Source of the DNA: Luteococcus peritonei
GTDB lineage: Bacteria; Actinomycetota; Actinomycetes; Propionibacteriales; Propionibacteriaceae
Length of the DNA: 64,000 nt
NCBI RefSeq assembly: GCF_039526385.1
Contig: NZ_BAAAIX010000033.1
Location: 90,020 to 154,019 of the forward strand
Reading direction: 5' to 3'
Under the pieces are notes generated by a model that worked only from the letters and a program-made list of their open reading frames with translations, was not told where the DNA came from and ran no database searches. Position 1 is the first letter of the stretch. Each line of letters starts with the position of its first letter. The translations under genes were made by a program, and so were the position numbers. This document shows positions 48,617-57,623 of the stretch, in pieces.

Positions 48617-50062
48617 ATGACTGAGACCGGTTCCACCACCACGCCGTGGGCCACCCGTCGCCTCGGCGGGCCCACCGGACGCCATGCCCTGCGCAGCGGG
48701 CGCTGGTACGACCCGCTGCCGTGGGCGATCGGGGTGGCTGCCCTGGTCTGGCTGCTCACCACCGCCCGGCAGGGCCTGTGCCAGCAGACCGTCGCGGGCG
48801 AACCCGTCGACGCCTTCCTGCGGCTGTGCTACTCCGATGTGCCACTGCTCTACCAGAGCTCCGCACTCGGCACCGGGGGCCTGCCCTACGGTGACGTGGT
48901 CTTCGCGCAGCCGCCGCTGACCGGCGCCTTCGTCCTGCTGGCCACCACGATCTCGCGGCTCTTCGGGGCCCACCCGGTGCCCCATGCCTCGGACCAGCAG
49001 GTGCTCGACGGTGGCAACCTCTTCTTCGCGGTGAACGCGGTGCTGCTGGGCGTCTGCTTCCTGGCCCTGGTGGCCTGTCACCTGCTGCTCGGACGCGGTT
49101 CGGCGCGGCGGCTGGCCGCGGCCCCGCAGGGCCGGGTGCGCAGCTGGGACGCGCTGCTGCTGGCCGCGAGCCCGGCGGTCTTCACGGCCGGACTGGTGAG
49201 CTGGGACCTGTTCACCGCGGCCCTGGTCTCCGCCGGGCTGCTGGCCTGGTCCCTGCGGCGCACCCGCACCGCCGGCCTGCTGCTGGGGCTGGCCGTGGCA
49301 GCCGGCTTCTGGCCGGTGCTGGTGCTGCTGGCGCTCGGCCTGCTCTGCGCCCGGGCAGGCCGGGGTCGGGCCTGGGCCACCACCGCCGGCTTCGCGACGC
49401 TGGTCTGGCTGCTGCTCAACCTGCCGGTGATGGCCTGGAACCTGCACGGCTGGTCGGCCTTCCACCAGGCCTGGCTGGATCGCGGCCCCGACCTGGGCTC
49501 GCTGTGGTTCGTGCTCGACGAGCTGGGGGTCCGCATCCCCGCCATCGGGCTGCAGGTGCTGCTGCTCTTCGCCAGCTGGCTGGCCTGGGTGGCCAACCTG
49601 GTGCGCCGCGCCCCGCGTCGTCCGCGGGTGGGCCAGGTGGCCTTCCTGCTGGTGGCGGGCTGGCTGCTGGTCAACAAGGGCTACGCGCCGCAGCAGGTGC
49701 TGTGGCTGGCACCGCTGGTGGTGCTCGCCCGGCCCGTGGTGCGCGACTGGGCGGTCTGGTCGTTCGCCGAGTCGCTCTACTGGTGGGCGGTCTGGGGCCA
49801 TCTGGGCGGCGAGCTGCAGCCCGGCGACGGCGGCAAGGACGTCGTCTACTGGGGCGCCATCATCCTGCGGGTGGCCGTGCTGCTCTGGCTGGTGGGGCGG
49901 GTGGCCACCGACGTGCGTCGTCCCTGGCTGGACCCGGTGCGCGGCCCGTCGGTGGACGACCCGGTGGGCGGGGTGCTGGACCACGCCCCGGACCGGGAGC
50001 GGCGAGCGCCCCGTGCCGTCGACGAGGTGGGCCTCGACGTGGTGGGCAGCGATGAGCTCTGA
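48617..50062 (+). CDS. Polytopic membrane protein, GT87/DUF2029-like glycosyltransferase
   Basis: This 481-residue protein has ten or more transmembrane helices. It begins with WYDPLPWAIGVAALVWLL, then an outer loop with YSDVPLLYQSSALGTGGLPYGDVVFAQPP. A conserved Tyr/Asp-rich outer loop near the start is typical of polyprenol-phosphate-mannose-using enzymes (GT87/GT-C). It probably adds mannose to a lipoglycan or wall polymer. The ATG at 48617 follows GGCAGGAC; 48602 is possible. Its end overlaps the next GT-C gene by 11 nt, so the two are likely made together. Confidence 0.78.
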   Translation: MTETGSTTTPWATRRLGGPTGRHALRSGRWYDPLPWAIGVAALVWLLTTARQGLCQQTVAGEPVDAFLRLCYSDVPLLYQSSALGTGGLPYGDVVFAQPPLTGAFVLLATTISRLFGAHPVPHASDQQVLDGGNLFFAVNAVLLGVCFLALVACHLLLGRGSARRLAAAPQGRVRSWDALLLAASPAVFTAGLVSWDLFTAALVSAGLLAWSLRRTRTAGLLLGLAVAAGFWPVLVLLALGLLCARAGRGRAWATTAGFATLVWLLLNLPVMAWNLHGWSAFHQAWLDRGPDLGSLWFVLDELGVRIPAIGLQVLLLFASWLAWVANLVRRAPRRPRVGQVAFLLVAGWLLVNKGYAPQQVLWLAPLVVLARPVVRDWAVWSFAESLYWWAVWGHLGGELQPGDGGKDVVYWGAIILRVAVLLWLVGRVATDVRRPWLDPVRGPSVDDPVGGVLDHAPDRERRAPRAVDEVGLDVVGSDEL

Positions 50063-51221
50063 GGTGGGCGTGCGGGTCGGCGGTGCCCGGACCGAGGCGG
50101 ACCTCGCCGCCGGGGGATCGCGCGAGCAGCTGCGCCTGGTGGTGCGGCTGTGGCTGGTGAGCCGGCTGCTGCTGGCGGTGGTGGCGGTGCTGGCCATGCT
50201 CACCCAACGGCGCACCCTGCGCCAGGTGCTGAGTGCCTGGGACGTGGCGCACTTCGAGGCAATCGCCCGCAACGGCTATGCCGAGACCATCGACCGGGCC
50301 TTCTTCCCGGCCCTGCCGCTGCTGCTGCGGGCCGCGGGCCAGATGGGGCTTCCGATGTACCTCTCCGGCGCCGTGCTGGCGCTGGGCTGCTCCCTGCTGG
50401 CGGCGCTGGCCCTGTTGCGCCTGGGTGGCCCGGTGGCGGCCGGTCTGTGGCTCTTCGCCCCCACCACGGTCTTCACCGCCGTCGCCTACACCGAGGCGCC
50501 CTTCTGCGCGCTGGCCTTCTGGGCCTGGGAACGTGCCACCAGGGGGCGCTGGGCACAGGCGGCGCTGCTGGCGGCGCTCGCCTCCGGCTTCCGGATCAGC
50601 GGGCTCTTCCTGGTGGGTGGGCTCGGCCTGCTGGCGCTGACCCGCTCCGGGGTGCCGTGGTCACGCCGGTTGGTCCATGCCGCCCTCGCCGCGCTGGGGG
50701 TGGTGGGCGTGCTGGCCTACTTCGCCTGGTTGCACCACTTGACCGGCTCCTGGTCGGCCTGGTTCGACGCCCAGGCGGCCGGCTGGAACCGCGGCTTCTA
50801 CAGTCCGCTGGACAGCCTGCGCCACACGCTGGAGGCGGGCGCTCCCAGCCGCTGGCCGGACCGGCCGTCGGTGGCCTGGGTCTTCCGCGCCGAGGTGGTC
50901 TCGATGCTGGTGGGGGCCGTCGTGACGCTGGTGCTGCTGGTCCGGCGTCGCTGGGCGCAGGCCGGTTACGTGGGCGTGCAGGTCTTCGCCTTCGCCACCA
51001 GCTACTGGTTCATGAGCGTGAACCGCGCGGTGCTGCTGTGGTTCCCGTTGTGGCTGCTGGTGGCCGAGCTGGCGCGCCGCGGCTGGCCGGGAGCCCAGGG
51101 CCGGGAGCCCGGGCGGGGGAGTCTGGTGGCCCGCGGCCTGGTGCTGGCCTTCGGTGTCGTCAGCCTGGCGGCCGCCGTCTGGTGGGCCTGGCTCTACTTC
51201 ACCGGCGCCTGGGCCAGCTGA
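50052..51221 (+). CDS. PIG-V-like membrane mannosyltransferase
   Basis: This 389-residue GT-C fold protein has about nine transmembrane helices. The first outer loop, SAWDVAHFEAIARNGYAETIDRAFFPALPLLLR, carries the W-D-x-x-H and FFPALP pattern of PIG-V/mannosyltransferase families. It should move mannose from a lipid carrier to an outer-face acceptor. The ATG at 50052 overlaps the preceding gene. Together with its neighbour and the PBP gene it marks an envelope block. Confidence 0.8.
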   Translation: MSSEVGVRVGGARTEADLAAGGSREQLRLVVRLWLVSRLLLAVVAVLAMLTQRRTLRQVLSAWDVAHFEAIARNGYAETIDRAFFPALPLLLRAAGQMGLPMYLSGAVLALGCSLLAALALLRLGGPVAAGLWLFAPTTVFTAVAYTEAPFCALAFWAWERATRGRWAQAALLAALASGFRISGLFLVGGLGLLALTRSGVPWSRRLVHAALAALGVVGVLAYFAWLHHLTGSWSAWFDAQAAGWNRGFYSPLDSLRHTLEAGAPSRWPDRPSVAWVFRAEVVSMLVGAVVTLVLLVRRRWAQAGYVGVQVFAFATSYWFMSVNRAVLLWFPLWLLVAELARRGWPGAQGREPGRGSLVARGLVLAFGVVSLAAAVWWAWLYFTGAWAS

Positions 51222-51227
51222 GCTGGC

Positions 51228-52634
51228 TCACGGACGCTCCTCGGTGCGGTCCTGCACCTCCTCGGCCGCGATGGCGGCCTTCTCCTCGTCGTCCACCGCG
51301 CCGGCATCGCTCTTCTCGCCGATCCCGTGGTCGAACTGCCAGCTGACCAGCAGCGCCAGCAGGGTGAATACCACCAGCAGGCCTGCCATGGACCACGAGA
51401 CATAGGTCATGGTCTGCAGGATCGAGCTGTGGAACTGGTGGATCAGGCTCAGCGGAACAGCCATGTAGAACAGCGCGAAGACGAACATGGTGCCCTGCCG
51501 CTTCACGGTCAGGAAGAGCATCGAGATGGGCGAGGTGACGAAGTTCAGGTAGAGCCAGGGCACCAGGGCCCGTGCGATCTGCCCGGCCAGCGTCCAGTTG
51601 TGGTTGCCCTTGCTGCCCAGGACGAAGGGGAAGAGCCATGGCGACAACCACCAGATCAGCGCGAAGGGCAGCGCCCCGATCAGCAGGGATCGGACCACGG
51701 CATTGCGCACCACCGCGAACATGCTGCCGCGGGTGGTGGTGGCGAGCTTCTGGAAGAAGACCTGGGTCAGCGCGCCGTTGATCAGCCCCATGGGCATCTG
51801 CAGCAGCTGCCAGGCCTGGGCGAACTGGCCCAGCACCGCATGGCTGAAGTAGGTGCCCGTCATCAGGTTGATGCCCTGCAGCCGAATGGTGTCGACCACG
51901 GCATTGGGGCCGTTCACCAGTGGCATCTTGCGGTACTCGTGCGCCATCGCGGCGGGTGAGTCACCCGGCTGCGGCCTGGTCTCCTGCCGGGTCAGACGCC
52001 ACAGGTTGAGGCAGCTGAACCACTGGCCCACCAGACTGCCCAGCACCAGGCCCCAGGCCCCCGGGGCCGCGGTCAGCCCGACCCCCAGCTGCACGCCGGT
52101 GGTGCCGACCGACTGTCCCATCCGGTTGCGGGCCATCTCCTTGTATCGCTTGCGCCGGTTGAGCCAGTACTGGCGGCTGGAGAGCTGGGTCATCGCGAAG
52201 ACCAGCAGGCCGACGGCGGGCAGGTAGGGCGCCAGCGCCTGGTTGCCCAGCAGGCCGGCCACCGGCTTGGCCCACAGGGTGAGGCCGAAGGTGACCAGCA
52301 GCGCCGTGACCAGCGCGATCCGGCTGGCCAGGTTGACCAGGGCGCGACCGTCGGAGTCCTTCTCCGGCATCACCACGGCGAGGTCGTAGCGCAGCGCCCC
52401 AATGGTGACGAAGGCGGCCGCCAGCGACATGTAGAGCGAGTACAGGCCGAACTCGGCATCGGTGTACATCCGGCTCAGGAAGGGGCGGGCCGCCAGCGGG
52501 ATCACCTGGGCCACGGCGGTACCGGTCATCAGCGTCAGCACATGGCGCAGGAAGACGTTGGAGCGAGCCCTGTCGAGCAGCCCGGGGGATGCCTGCGGGG
52601 CGTGATCTCCGTCAACCGTCTCAGCCTCTGCCAT
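51228..52634 (-). CDS. Polysaccharide flippase (Wzx/MATE-like)
   Basis: This 468-residue membrane protein has about 12-14 transmembrane helices. It opens with FLRHVLTLMTGTAVAQVIPLAARPFLSRMY and YSLYMSLAAAFVTIGALRYDLAVVMP, the usual N-terminus of polysaccharide flippases, and ends in an acidic tail. It should move lipid-linked repeat units of the exopolysaccharide across the membrane. The ATG at 52634 follows TACACT (52642-52647, minus strand) by 7 nt, supporting a leaderless start against the longer ORF. It is divergent from a glycosyltransferase gene. Confidence 0.87.
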   Translation of the reverse strand: MAEAETVDGDHAPQASPGLLDRARSNVFLRHVLTLMTGTAVAQVIPLAARPFLSRMYTDAEFGLYSLYMSLAAAFVTIGALRYDLAVVMPEKDSDGRALVNLASRIALVTALLVTFGLTLWAKPVAGLLGNQALAPYLPAVGLLVFAMTQLSSRQYWLNRRKRYKEMARNRMGQSVGTTGVQLGVGLTAAPGAWGLVLGSLVGQWFSCLNLWRLTRQETRPQPGDSPAAMAHEYRKMPLVNGPNAVVDTIRLQGINLMTGTYFSHAVLGQFAQAWQLLQMPMGLINGALTQVFFQKLATTTRGSMFAVVRNAVVRSLLIGALPFALIWWLSPWLFPFVLGSKGNHNWTLAGQIARALVPWLYLNFVTSPISMLFLTVKRQGTMFVFALFYMAVPLSLIHQFHSSILQTMTYVSWSMAGLLVVFTLLALLVSWQFDHGIGEKSDAGAVDDEEKAAIAAEEVQDRTEERP

Positions 52635-52719
52635 GCCGGGAAGTGTATTCCCCGCAGCCGCAGCCTCCCGACGCCCTCGGCCAGGGTGTGCGAGCATGGC
52701 GGCGAGCTGAGGAGGTTCG

Positions 52720-53778
52720 ATGACAACCGCACCGACACGCCTGGCCATCGGCCCGGCCAACTACGCCGGACAGGCGCACGCCTGGGCGAAGGCCGTCGAG
52801 CGGCACCTCGACGTGCCCGCGGACTCCTTCAACCGTGGACCCCTGCGGCGCCACGACTTCCGCTTCGAGACCGACCGGGAGATCCCCGCCCCGCTCTTCT
52901 TCGCCCCGCTGCTGCGCAGGGCCCGGCTGAAGGGCTTCCTGCGCCGCTACAGCCACGTGGCCCTGGACGGCTTCACCACCTTCTTCCAGACGCCGGCCCG
53001 GCGAGACGTGGCCGCCGACGCCCTCTTCCTGCGGGAGAACGGTTTCCAGGTGGCCCTGGTGGCGCACGGCAGCGACCTGCGAGACCCGGCCGAGCACATC
53101 CGACGCAACCGGTGGTCCTACTTCAACGAGGGCGACGAGGCCTACCGTGCCCACCATGCCGAGCTTGCCCGGCGTGCGCAGGAGGCGGTGCGGCGTACCG
53201 GCCTTCCCTGCTTCGTCTCCACCCCCGACCTGCTGCACGACCTGCCGCAGGCCACCTGGCTGCCCGTCTGCATCGACCCGGCCTCGGCGGTCGTGGGCGA
53301 CGAGCCGTTGCGTCGGCGGGTGCCCCGGGTGCTGCACATGCCCAGCCGCCGGGTGCCGCCCATCAAGGGCAGCCAGTACGTCGAGCCGGTGCTGCAGCGC
53401 CTGGAGCAGGAGGGGCTGGTCGAGTTCGTCTCGCCGAGCCGGGTGCCCCATGCCGAGGTGCCCGCACTGCTGGCCGGCGTGGACATCGTCGTGGACCAGC
53501 TGCTGGCCGCCAGCTACGGCGTCACCGCCGTGGAGGCGATGGCCGCCGGACGCGTGACCGTGGCGGCCGTCAGCGAGGCGACCGTGGAGCTGATGCCGCA
53601 GCGACCGCCCTTGGTGGACGCCGACCCGGACACCTTCGAGCAGGTGATGCGCGATGTGCTGGAGCGACGCGACGAGGCCCGCGAACTGGCCGCCCAGGGG
53701 CCTGGCTTCGTGGCCGCCTGGCATGACGGGGGAGCCTCTGCCCGCCGGCTGCAGCCGTGGCTGCGGCCCGCTGGCTGA
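52720..53778 (+). CDS. Glycosyltransferase, GT-B fold (first of locus)
   Basis: This 352-residue cytoplasmic protein starts RLAIGPANYAGQAHAWAKAVERHL. It has a C-terminal Rossmann half with VLHMPSRRVPPIKGSQYVEPVLQRL and AGVDIVVDQLLAASYGVTAVEAMAAGRVTVAA, the donor-binding part of GT4-like enzymes. It would add one sugar of the exopolysaccharide unit; donor and acceptor are unknown. AGGAGG precedes the ATG. Its 3' end faces the next glycosyltransferase with only 6 bp between stops. Confidence 0.82.
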   Translation: MTTAPTRLAIGPANYAGQAHAWAKAVERHLDVPADSFNRGPLRRHDFRFETDREIPAPLFFAPLLRRARLKGFLRRYSHVALDGFTTFFQTPARRDVAADALFLRENGFQVALVAHGSDLRDPAEHIRRNRWSYFNEGDEAYRAHHAELARRAQEAVRRTGLPCFVSTPDLLHDLPQATWLPVCIDPASAVVGDEPLRRRVPRVLHMPSRRVPPIKGSQYVEPVLQRLEQEGLVEFVSPSRVPHAEVPALLAGVDIVVDQLLAASYGVTAVEAMAAGRVTVAAVSEATVELMPQRPPLVDADPDTFEQVMRDVLERRDEARELAAQGPGFVAAWHDGGASARRLQPWLRPAG

Positions 53779-53784
53779 GCAGGG

Positions 53785-54912
53785 TCAGGCGGGCACCGAG
53801 CCGCTGAGCTCCTCGGCCACGCCGCGCGCCCGCTGCAGCCAGGAGTGCTCGCCACGGCGCTGCACCATCACCTCGCGCACCCGCTGCACCTCCTCGGGGT
53901 GGTCCGCCAGCTCGGTGAGCTTGGCGGTGACCGCCTCCAGCGTGTAGGGGACGGTCCAGCCGAAGCCGTTCTCGTCGACGAACCGGCCGCTCAGCGTGCC
54001 CTCGCTGGCCAGCACCGGCTTGGCCTGGCCAACGTACTCGTAGAGCTTCACCGGGGAGGCGAAGGCGCGGTAGTCATTGGGCTCGATGAACAGCGTGGTG
54101 GCGTTCGCGGCGCGGTACAGCGGCTCCAGCTCGGGGCCGTTGGCGTGCACCACGCGCACCGGCCCCCCGACGAAGGCCTGGTAGTCCTGCTTGTTCTGCT
54201 CCCACTGGCTCTGGTGGGTGCACAGGGTGAGGCTGACCGGCCGGCCGCTGGCCGCCACCTGCTGGACCGCCTGCAGCAGCACCGGGAAACGGTAGTGGTC
54301 GCCCAGGCCGCCGACGTAGAACAGGTGGATGCCCTCGGCCGGCTGCGGCTCCAGCTCCGGCATGTCGTGGCCGGGAGGCAGGGCCGCCATCCGCACCCGC
54401 TGCACGTCCACGTGCGGCGCCATCAGCATGGAGGGCAGGTAGAGCACGTCCACGGTGCGGTCGTAGGCCTTGAGGTCGTAGCGGTAGGCGGCCAGTGCCG
54501 CCGCCTTCTTGACCGGGTTCAGGCCCTCGCCATAACCGTCGAAGGCCCAGTAGATGTCGCGGTAGAACAGGCCCACCCGGCAGCCCCGGGCCCGCAGCGC
54601 CCGGAAGAGCTGGAAGTCCAGCAGGGGGTGCAGGGGCAGGTGGTGGGCCTCGGTCATCGAGGTGGGCATGGTGGACGACTCGGAATAGCAGAAGTCGAAG
54701 CGCAGCCCGGCCTTGAGCGCATGGCGCACCCGACGGGAGGCGGCGGCCCGCTGCCGCGCCGTGCCGGTGACCTCCCAGACCTCGTAGCCCAGCGCCTCGA
54801 AGGCGTCCCTCATCCGCACCGGCCGGATCCCGCTGGCCGAGGTGGCCTTCCGGTTGAGCGGGAAGGGGGCGTGGAAGACCATGCGGGGCCTGCTCTGCGA
54901 AGCGGTGCTCAT
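53785..54912 (-). CDS. Glycosyltransferase, GT4-like (second of locus)
   Basis: This 375-residue GT-B protein begins PRMVFHAPFPLNRKATSASGIRPVRM. A donor half includes IHLFYVGGLGDHYRFPVLLQAV, LEPLYRAANATTLFIEPNDYRAFASPVKLYEYVG and GKPV-like AKPVLASEGT. It belongs to the exopolysaccharide locus. TAGGAT (54919-54924, minus strand) lies 6 nt before the ATG, so the transcript is probably leaderless. Substrate not determinable. Confidence 0.83.
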   Translation of the reverse strand: MSTASQSRPRMVFHAPFPLNRKATSASGIRPVRMRDAFEALGYEVWEVTGTARQRAAASRRVRHALKAGLRFDFCYSESSTMPTSMTEAHHLPLHPLLDFQLFRALRARGCRVGLFYRDIYWAFDGYGEGLNPVKKAAALAAYRYDLKAYDRTVDVLYLPSMLMAPHVDVQRVRMAALPPGHDMPELEPQPAEGIHLFYVGGLGDHYRFPVLLQAVQQVAASGRPVSLTLCTHQSQWEQNKQDYQAFVGGPVRVVHANGPELEPLYRAANATTLFIEPNDYRAFASPVKLYEYVGQAKPVLASEGTLSGRFVDENGFGWTVPYTLEAVTAKLTELADHPEEVQRVREVMVQRRGEHSWLQRARGVAEELSGSVPA

Positions 54913-55020
54913 GGGGCAATCCTACGGGTGGGGTGGATGCTGGAGCCCACGACGATCCTCGCCCGGGAGGAAGCCGTGTGGATCGAGGAGCGTGGGGCCC
55001 CGGCCGTCTAGGGTGTGGGT

Positions 55021-56373
55021 GTGGCAGCCGTGCAGCAGTTCCCCTCCCCCGCGCCGGAACCGGTGACGGCTCGTCTGGCTGGATGGGCCCTGCTTCTGGG
55101 GCTGCTCGTGATGCAGTTCGTGAACCTGCGCGTGGGTGTCCACGGCAGGCCGGCGGTGTGGTCGCTCTTCCTGATCGGCTTCACGGCGGTGTCGGTGGTC
55201 ACGCTGCCCTGGCTGGTGCGGCGGGGGCAGCGGACCCGGGCGGGGAACCTCGTGCTGGGTGCTGCGGTGCTGCTCTTCGGCTGGGCCTTGTGGTCGGCCT
55301 GGCACACGCCGCTGCCTCGACTGTTCAAGCCCCGCGCCGAGGTGACCCGCATCTACCTGGTGGTACCGGTGGTCACCTCCTTCGTCACCCTCTTCGCCGC
55401 CTGGGGCCTGGCGGCCATGATCGGACCGGCCAGACGGCGGCTGGTCCTCTGGCAGGCCGCCATGCTGATCCCGCTCTCGAGCGTCCTGGCAGGTGCTCGA
55501 ACCATCGTGTCCACGCACTCCGTGCGCCTGGGCACCGGCATGGGCGGGGCTGCCATCTTCCATGTCGCCCTGCTGCTTGCCGGCGCCGTCCTGCTCGCCT
55601 CGGCCCTGCGTGGTGAGCGCAGGGGCTGGAGCGCTCTCGGGGCGGCACTGTGCCTGGTGGAGATCATGCTCACCGCATCGCGCTCCGGCCTGCTCAGCCT
55701 GCTGGTCTTCGGTGGTCTGCTGAGCCTCTTCCTGCTGCTGCGCGGCCGTGGGTTGCAGGTGCTCGCGATGGTGGCCGCAGTGGTGGCCTGCGCCGCGCTC
55801 GCCATGGTCGCGCTGCCGGCCACCCGTCGTCTGCTGCAGGTGCACGACACCTTCAGGATGGCGAACTACGAGACCGCCTGGCGCACCTGGTCGGCCACCG
55901 GCCACAACATCTGGTTGGGGGTGGGTTCGGGGCGGATGTGGCCCTGGTACCCCTTCGAGACCGGCGCCATCCCCGTCCCCTGGCGGGGCGCCATCCAGAC
56001 CGGCTTCGGGCGCTCGCTGACCAATCCGCACTCGCTCTACCTGGGTGTCCTGGCCGAGCTGGGCCTGGTGGGTCTGGCGCTGCTGCTGGTGGTGGTTGCG
56101 ACGGTGGTCTGGCAGGCGGTCCGCGGTGGTCGGCGGCTGCTCGGCCTCGGGAAGAAGGCCGACCGGCAGGACTTCATGGCGGCTCTGTCCGAGCTGGTGG
56201 TGCCGCTGGCACTGGTGGCCACCCTGGTCGCCTTCGCCTTCGACCACTACCTGTTGAAGAACTTCGCCATCAGCTTCTGGTGGTGGTTGGTGCTCGCCTG
56301 CACCTGGGGCCTGCACCCGGGACGCCGCGCGGCGGAGCGAGCCGCACGAGAGACCACGGAGGTTGCTGGATGA
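55021..56373 (+). CDS. O-antigen ligase/polymerase family membrane protein (first)
   Basis: This 450-residue membrane protein has about twelve helices and a large loop holding the Wzy-C signature. NYETAWRTWSATGHNIWLGVGSG is followed by RSLTNPHSLYLGVLAELGLVGLALLL. Such proteins polymerise or ligate lipid-linked saccharides on the outer face. The GTG at 55021 is preferred because TAGGGT (55009-55014) lies exactly 6 nt upstream; the in-frame GTG at 55015 would start too close. It overlaps the glycosyltransferase downstream (ATGA). Confidence 0.84.
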   Translation: MAAVQQFPSPAPEPVTARLAGWALLLGLLVMQFVNLRVGVHGRPAVWSLFLIGFTAVSVVTLPWLVRRGQRTRAGNLVLGAAVLLFGWALWSAWHTPLPRLFKPRAEVTRIYLVVPVVTSFVTLFAAWGLAAMIGPARRRLVLWQAAMLIPLSSVLAGARTIVSTHSVRLGTGMGGAAIFHVALLLAGAVLLASALRGERRGWSALGAALCLVEIMLTASRSGLLSLLVFGGLLSLFLLLRGRGLQVLAMVAAVVACAALAMVALPATRRLLQVHDTFRMANYETAWRTWSATGHNIWLGVGSGRMWPWYPFETGAIPVPWRGAIQTGFGRSLTNPHSLYLGVLAELGLVGLALLLVVVATVVWQAVRGGRRLLGLGKKADRQDFMAALSELVVPLALVATLVAFAFDHYLLKNFAISFWWWLVLACTWGLHPGRRAAERAARETTEVAG

Positions 56374-57623
56374 CCCGAATCCTCATCATCACCCGAGCCT
56401 TCCCCTGGCTCCCCGGTGAGCAGTTCATCGAGCCGGAGGCCCCCTTCTGGGACAGGGACGACGCCGAGGTCGTCGTGATGCCCTGGAAGATGGACGGTAA
56501 GCCCCGCCCGGTGCCGGAGTCGGTTCGCCTCGACGACTGCCTCGCACGGATCACCGGCGCCCAGCGGCGCAGCGCCCGCCTGGCCGCACTGCGCAGCCCG
56601 CTGCTGCGGCGGGAACTGGTCTGGCTGGCCCGCCAGGGCCGGCTCAACCGCGCCACCGCCAAGGAGGCGCTGCGGGCGGTCTCGGGAGCCCTGGTGCACC
56701 GCGACGCCCTGGCCGCCTGGATCGAGGCGAACGGCCCGATCGACGTCCTGTACAGCTACTGGTGGGACGTGTGGACCTTCGGGGCGCAGCTGCTCAAGGG
56801 AAAGGGGGTGGGTCACGTCGTCACCCGGGCCCACCGCTACGACCTCTACGAGGACCGCCATCCCTCGGGCTACCTCGGCCTGCACCGTCAGCTCGGACGC
56901 CAGCTCGACCTCTTCCTGCCGATCTCCGGCGAGGGGGAGCGCTATGGCCTGGACACCTACGGGCTGGACCCGGCACGGGTGCGGCTCAGCCCGCTGGGCG
57001 TCGAGCTTCCCCACAGCCTCTCGAGCACCTCGCCCGAGGGTGAGCTGAACCTGCTGAGCGTCGCCTTCATGTCCCGGGTCAAGCGCATCGACCGCATCGT
57101 CGACGCGCTGGCGCTGCTGTGCGCCGAGCATCCTGAGCTCACGGTGCGATGGACCCATTTCGGTGGCGGCGAGCTGATGGAGGAGATGCGCGAGCGCCTG
57201 GCGGCCCACCAGGACCTGTCGAACCTCCATGCGGTGCTGGCGGGCAGTGTGGACAACGACCGGATCCGCCAGCACCTGGACGAGGAGCCGGTTGACCTGT
57301 TCGTCAACAGCTCGGAGTCGGAGGGGGTCCCGGTCTCCATCATGGAGGCGATGGCCTTCGGGGTGCCCACGCTGGCCCCCGATGTCGGCGGGATCTCCGA
57401 CCTGGTGCCGGCCGCCGGTGGCGGCGGCGAGCTGCTGGGGGCCATGCCCGAGGCGCGCGAGATCGCCGACGCGCTGTGGCGCTGGCACGACCGCGCCAAG
57501 GATCCCGACGAGCGCCAGGCCGCCCACCGGGCGGTCCAGGAGGGCTTCGACCAGGCGAAGAACTATGCCGGGCTGATGGACCTGCTGGTCTCCATGGCGG
57601 CCTCTGGGGCCGCCGAGGCCTGA
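56370..57623 (+). CDS. Glycosyltransferase family 4 protein (third of locus)
   Basis: This 417-residue GT-B enzyme has the N-terminal half TRILIITRAFPWLPGEQFIEPEAPFW and the acceptor motif THRYD-like TRAHRYDLYEDRHP. The donor half carries LLSVAFMSRVKRIDRIVDALALL, FGGGELMEEM and the E-x7-E pattern SESEGVPVSIMEAMAFGVPTLA. It is coupled to the preceding ligase gene. Its last 61 bases overlap, on the other strand, the end of the second ligase-like gene, so the two convergent transcripts share coding DNA. Confidence 0.9.
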   Translation: MTRILIITRAFPWLPGEQFIEPEAPFWDRDDAEVVVMPWKMDGKPRPVPESVRLDDCLARITGAQRRSARLAALRSPLLRRELVWLARQGRLNRATAKEALRAVSGALVHRDALAAWIEANGPIDVLYSYWWDVWTFGAQLLKGKGVGHVVTRAHRYDLYEDRHPSGYLGLHRQLGRQLDLFLPISGEGERYGLDTYGLDPARVRLSPLGVELPHSLSSTSPEGELNLLSVAFMSRVKRIDRIVDALALLCAEHPELTVRWTHFGGGELMEEMRERLAAHQDLSNLHAVLAGSVDNDRIRQHLDEEPVDLFVNSSESEGVPVSIMEAMAFGVPTLAPDVGGISDLVPAAGGGGELLGAMPEAREIADALWRWHDRAKDPDERQAAHRAVQEGFDQAKNYAGLMDLLVSMAASGAAEA

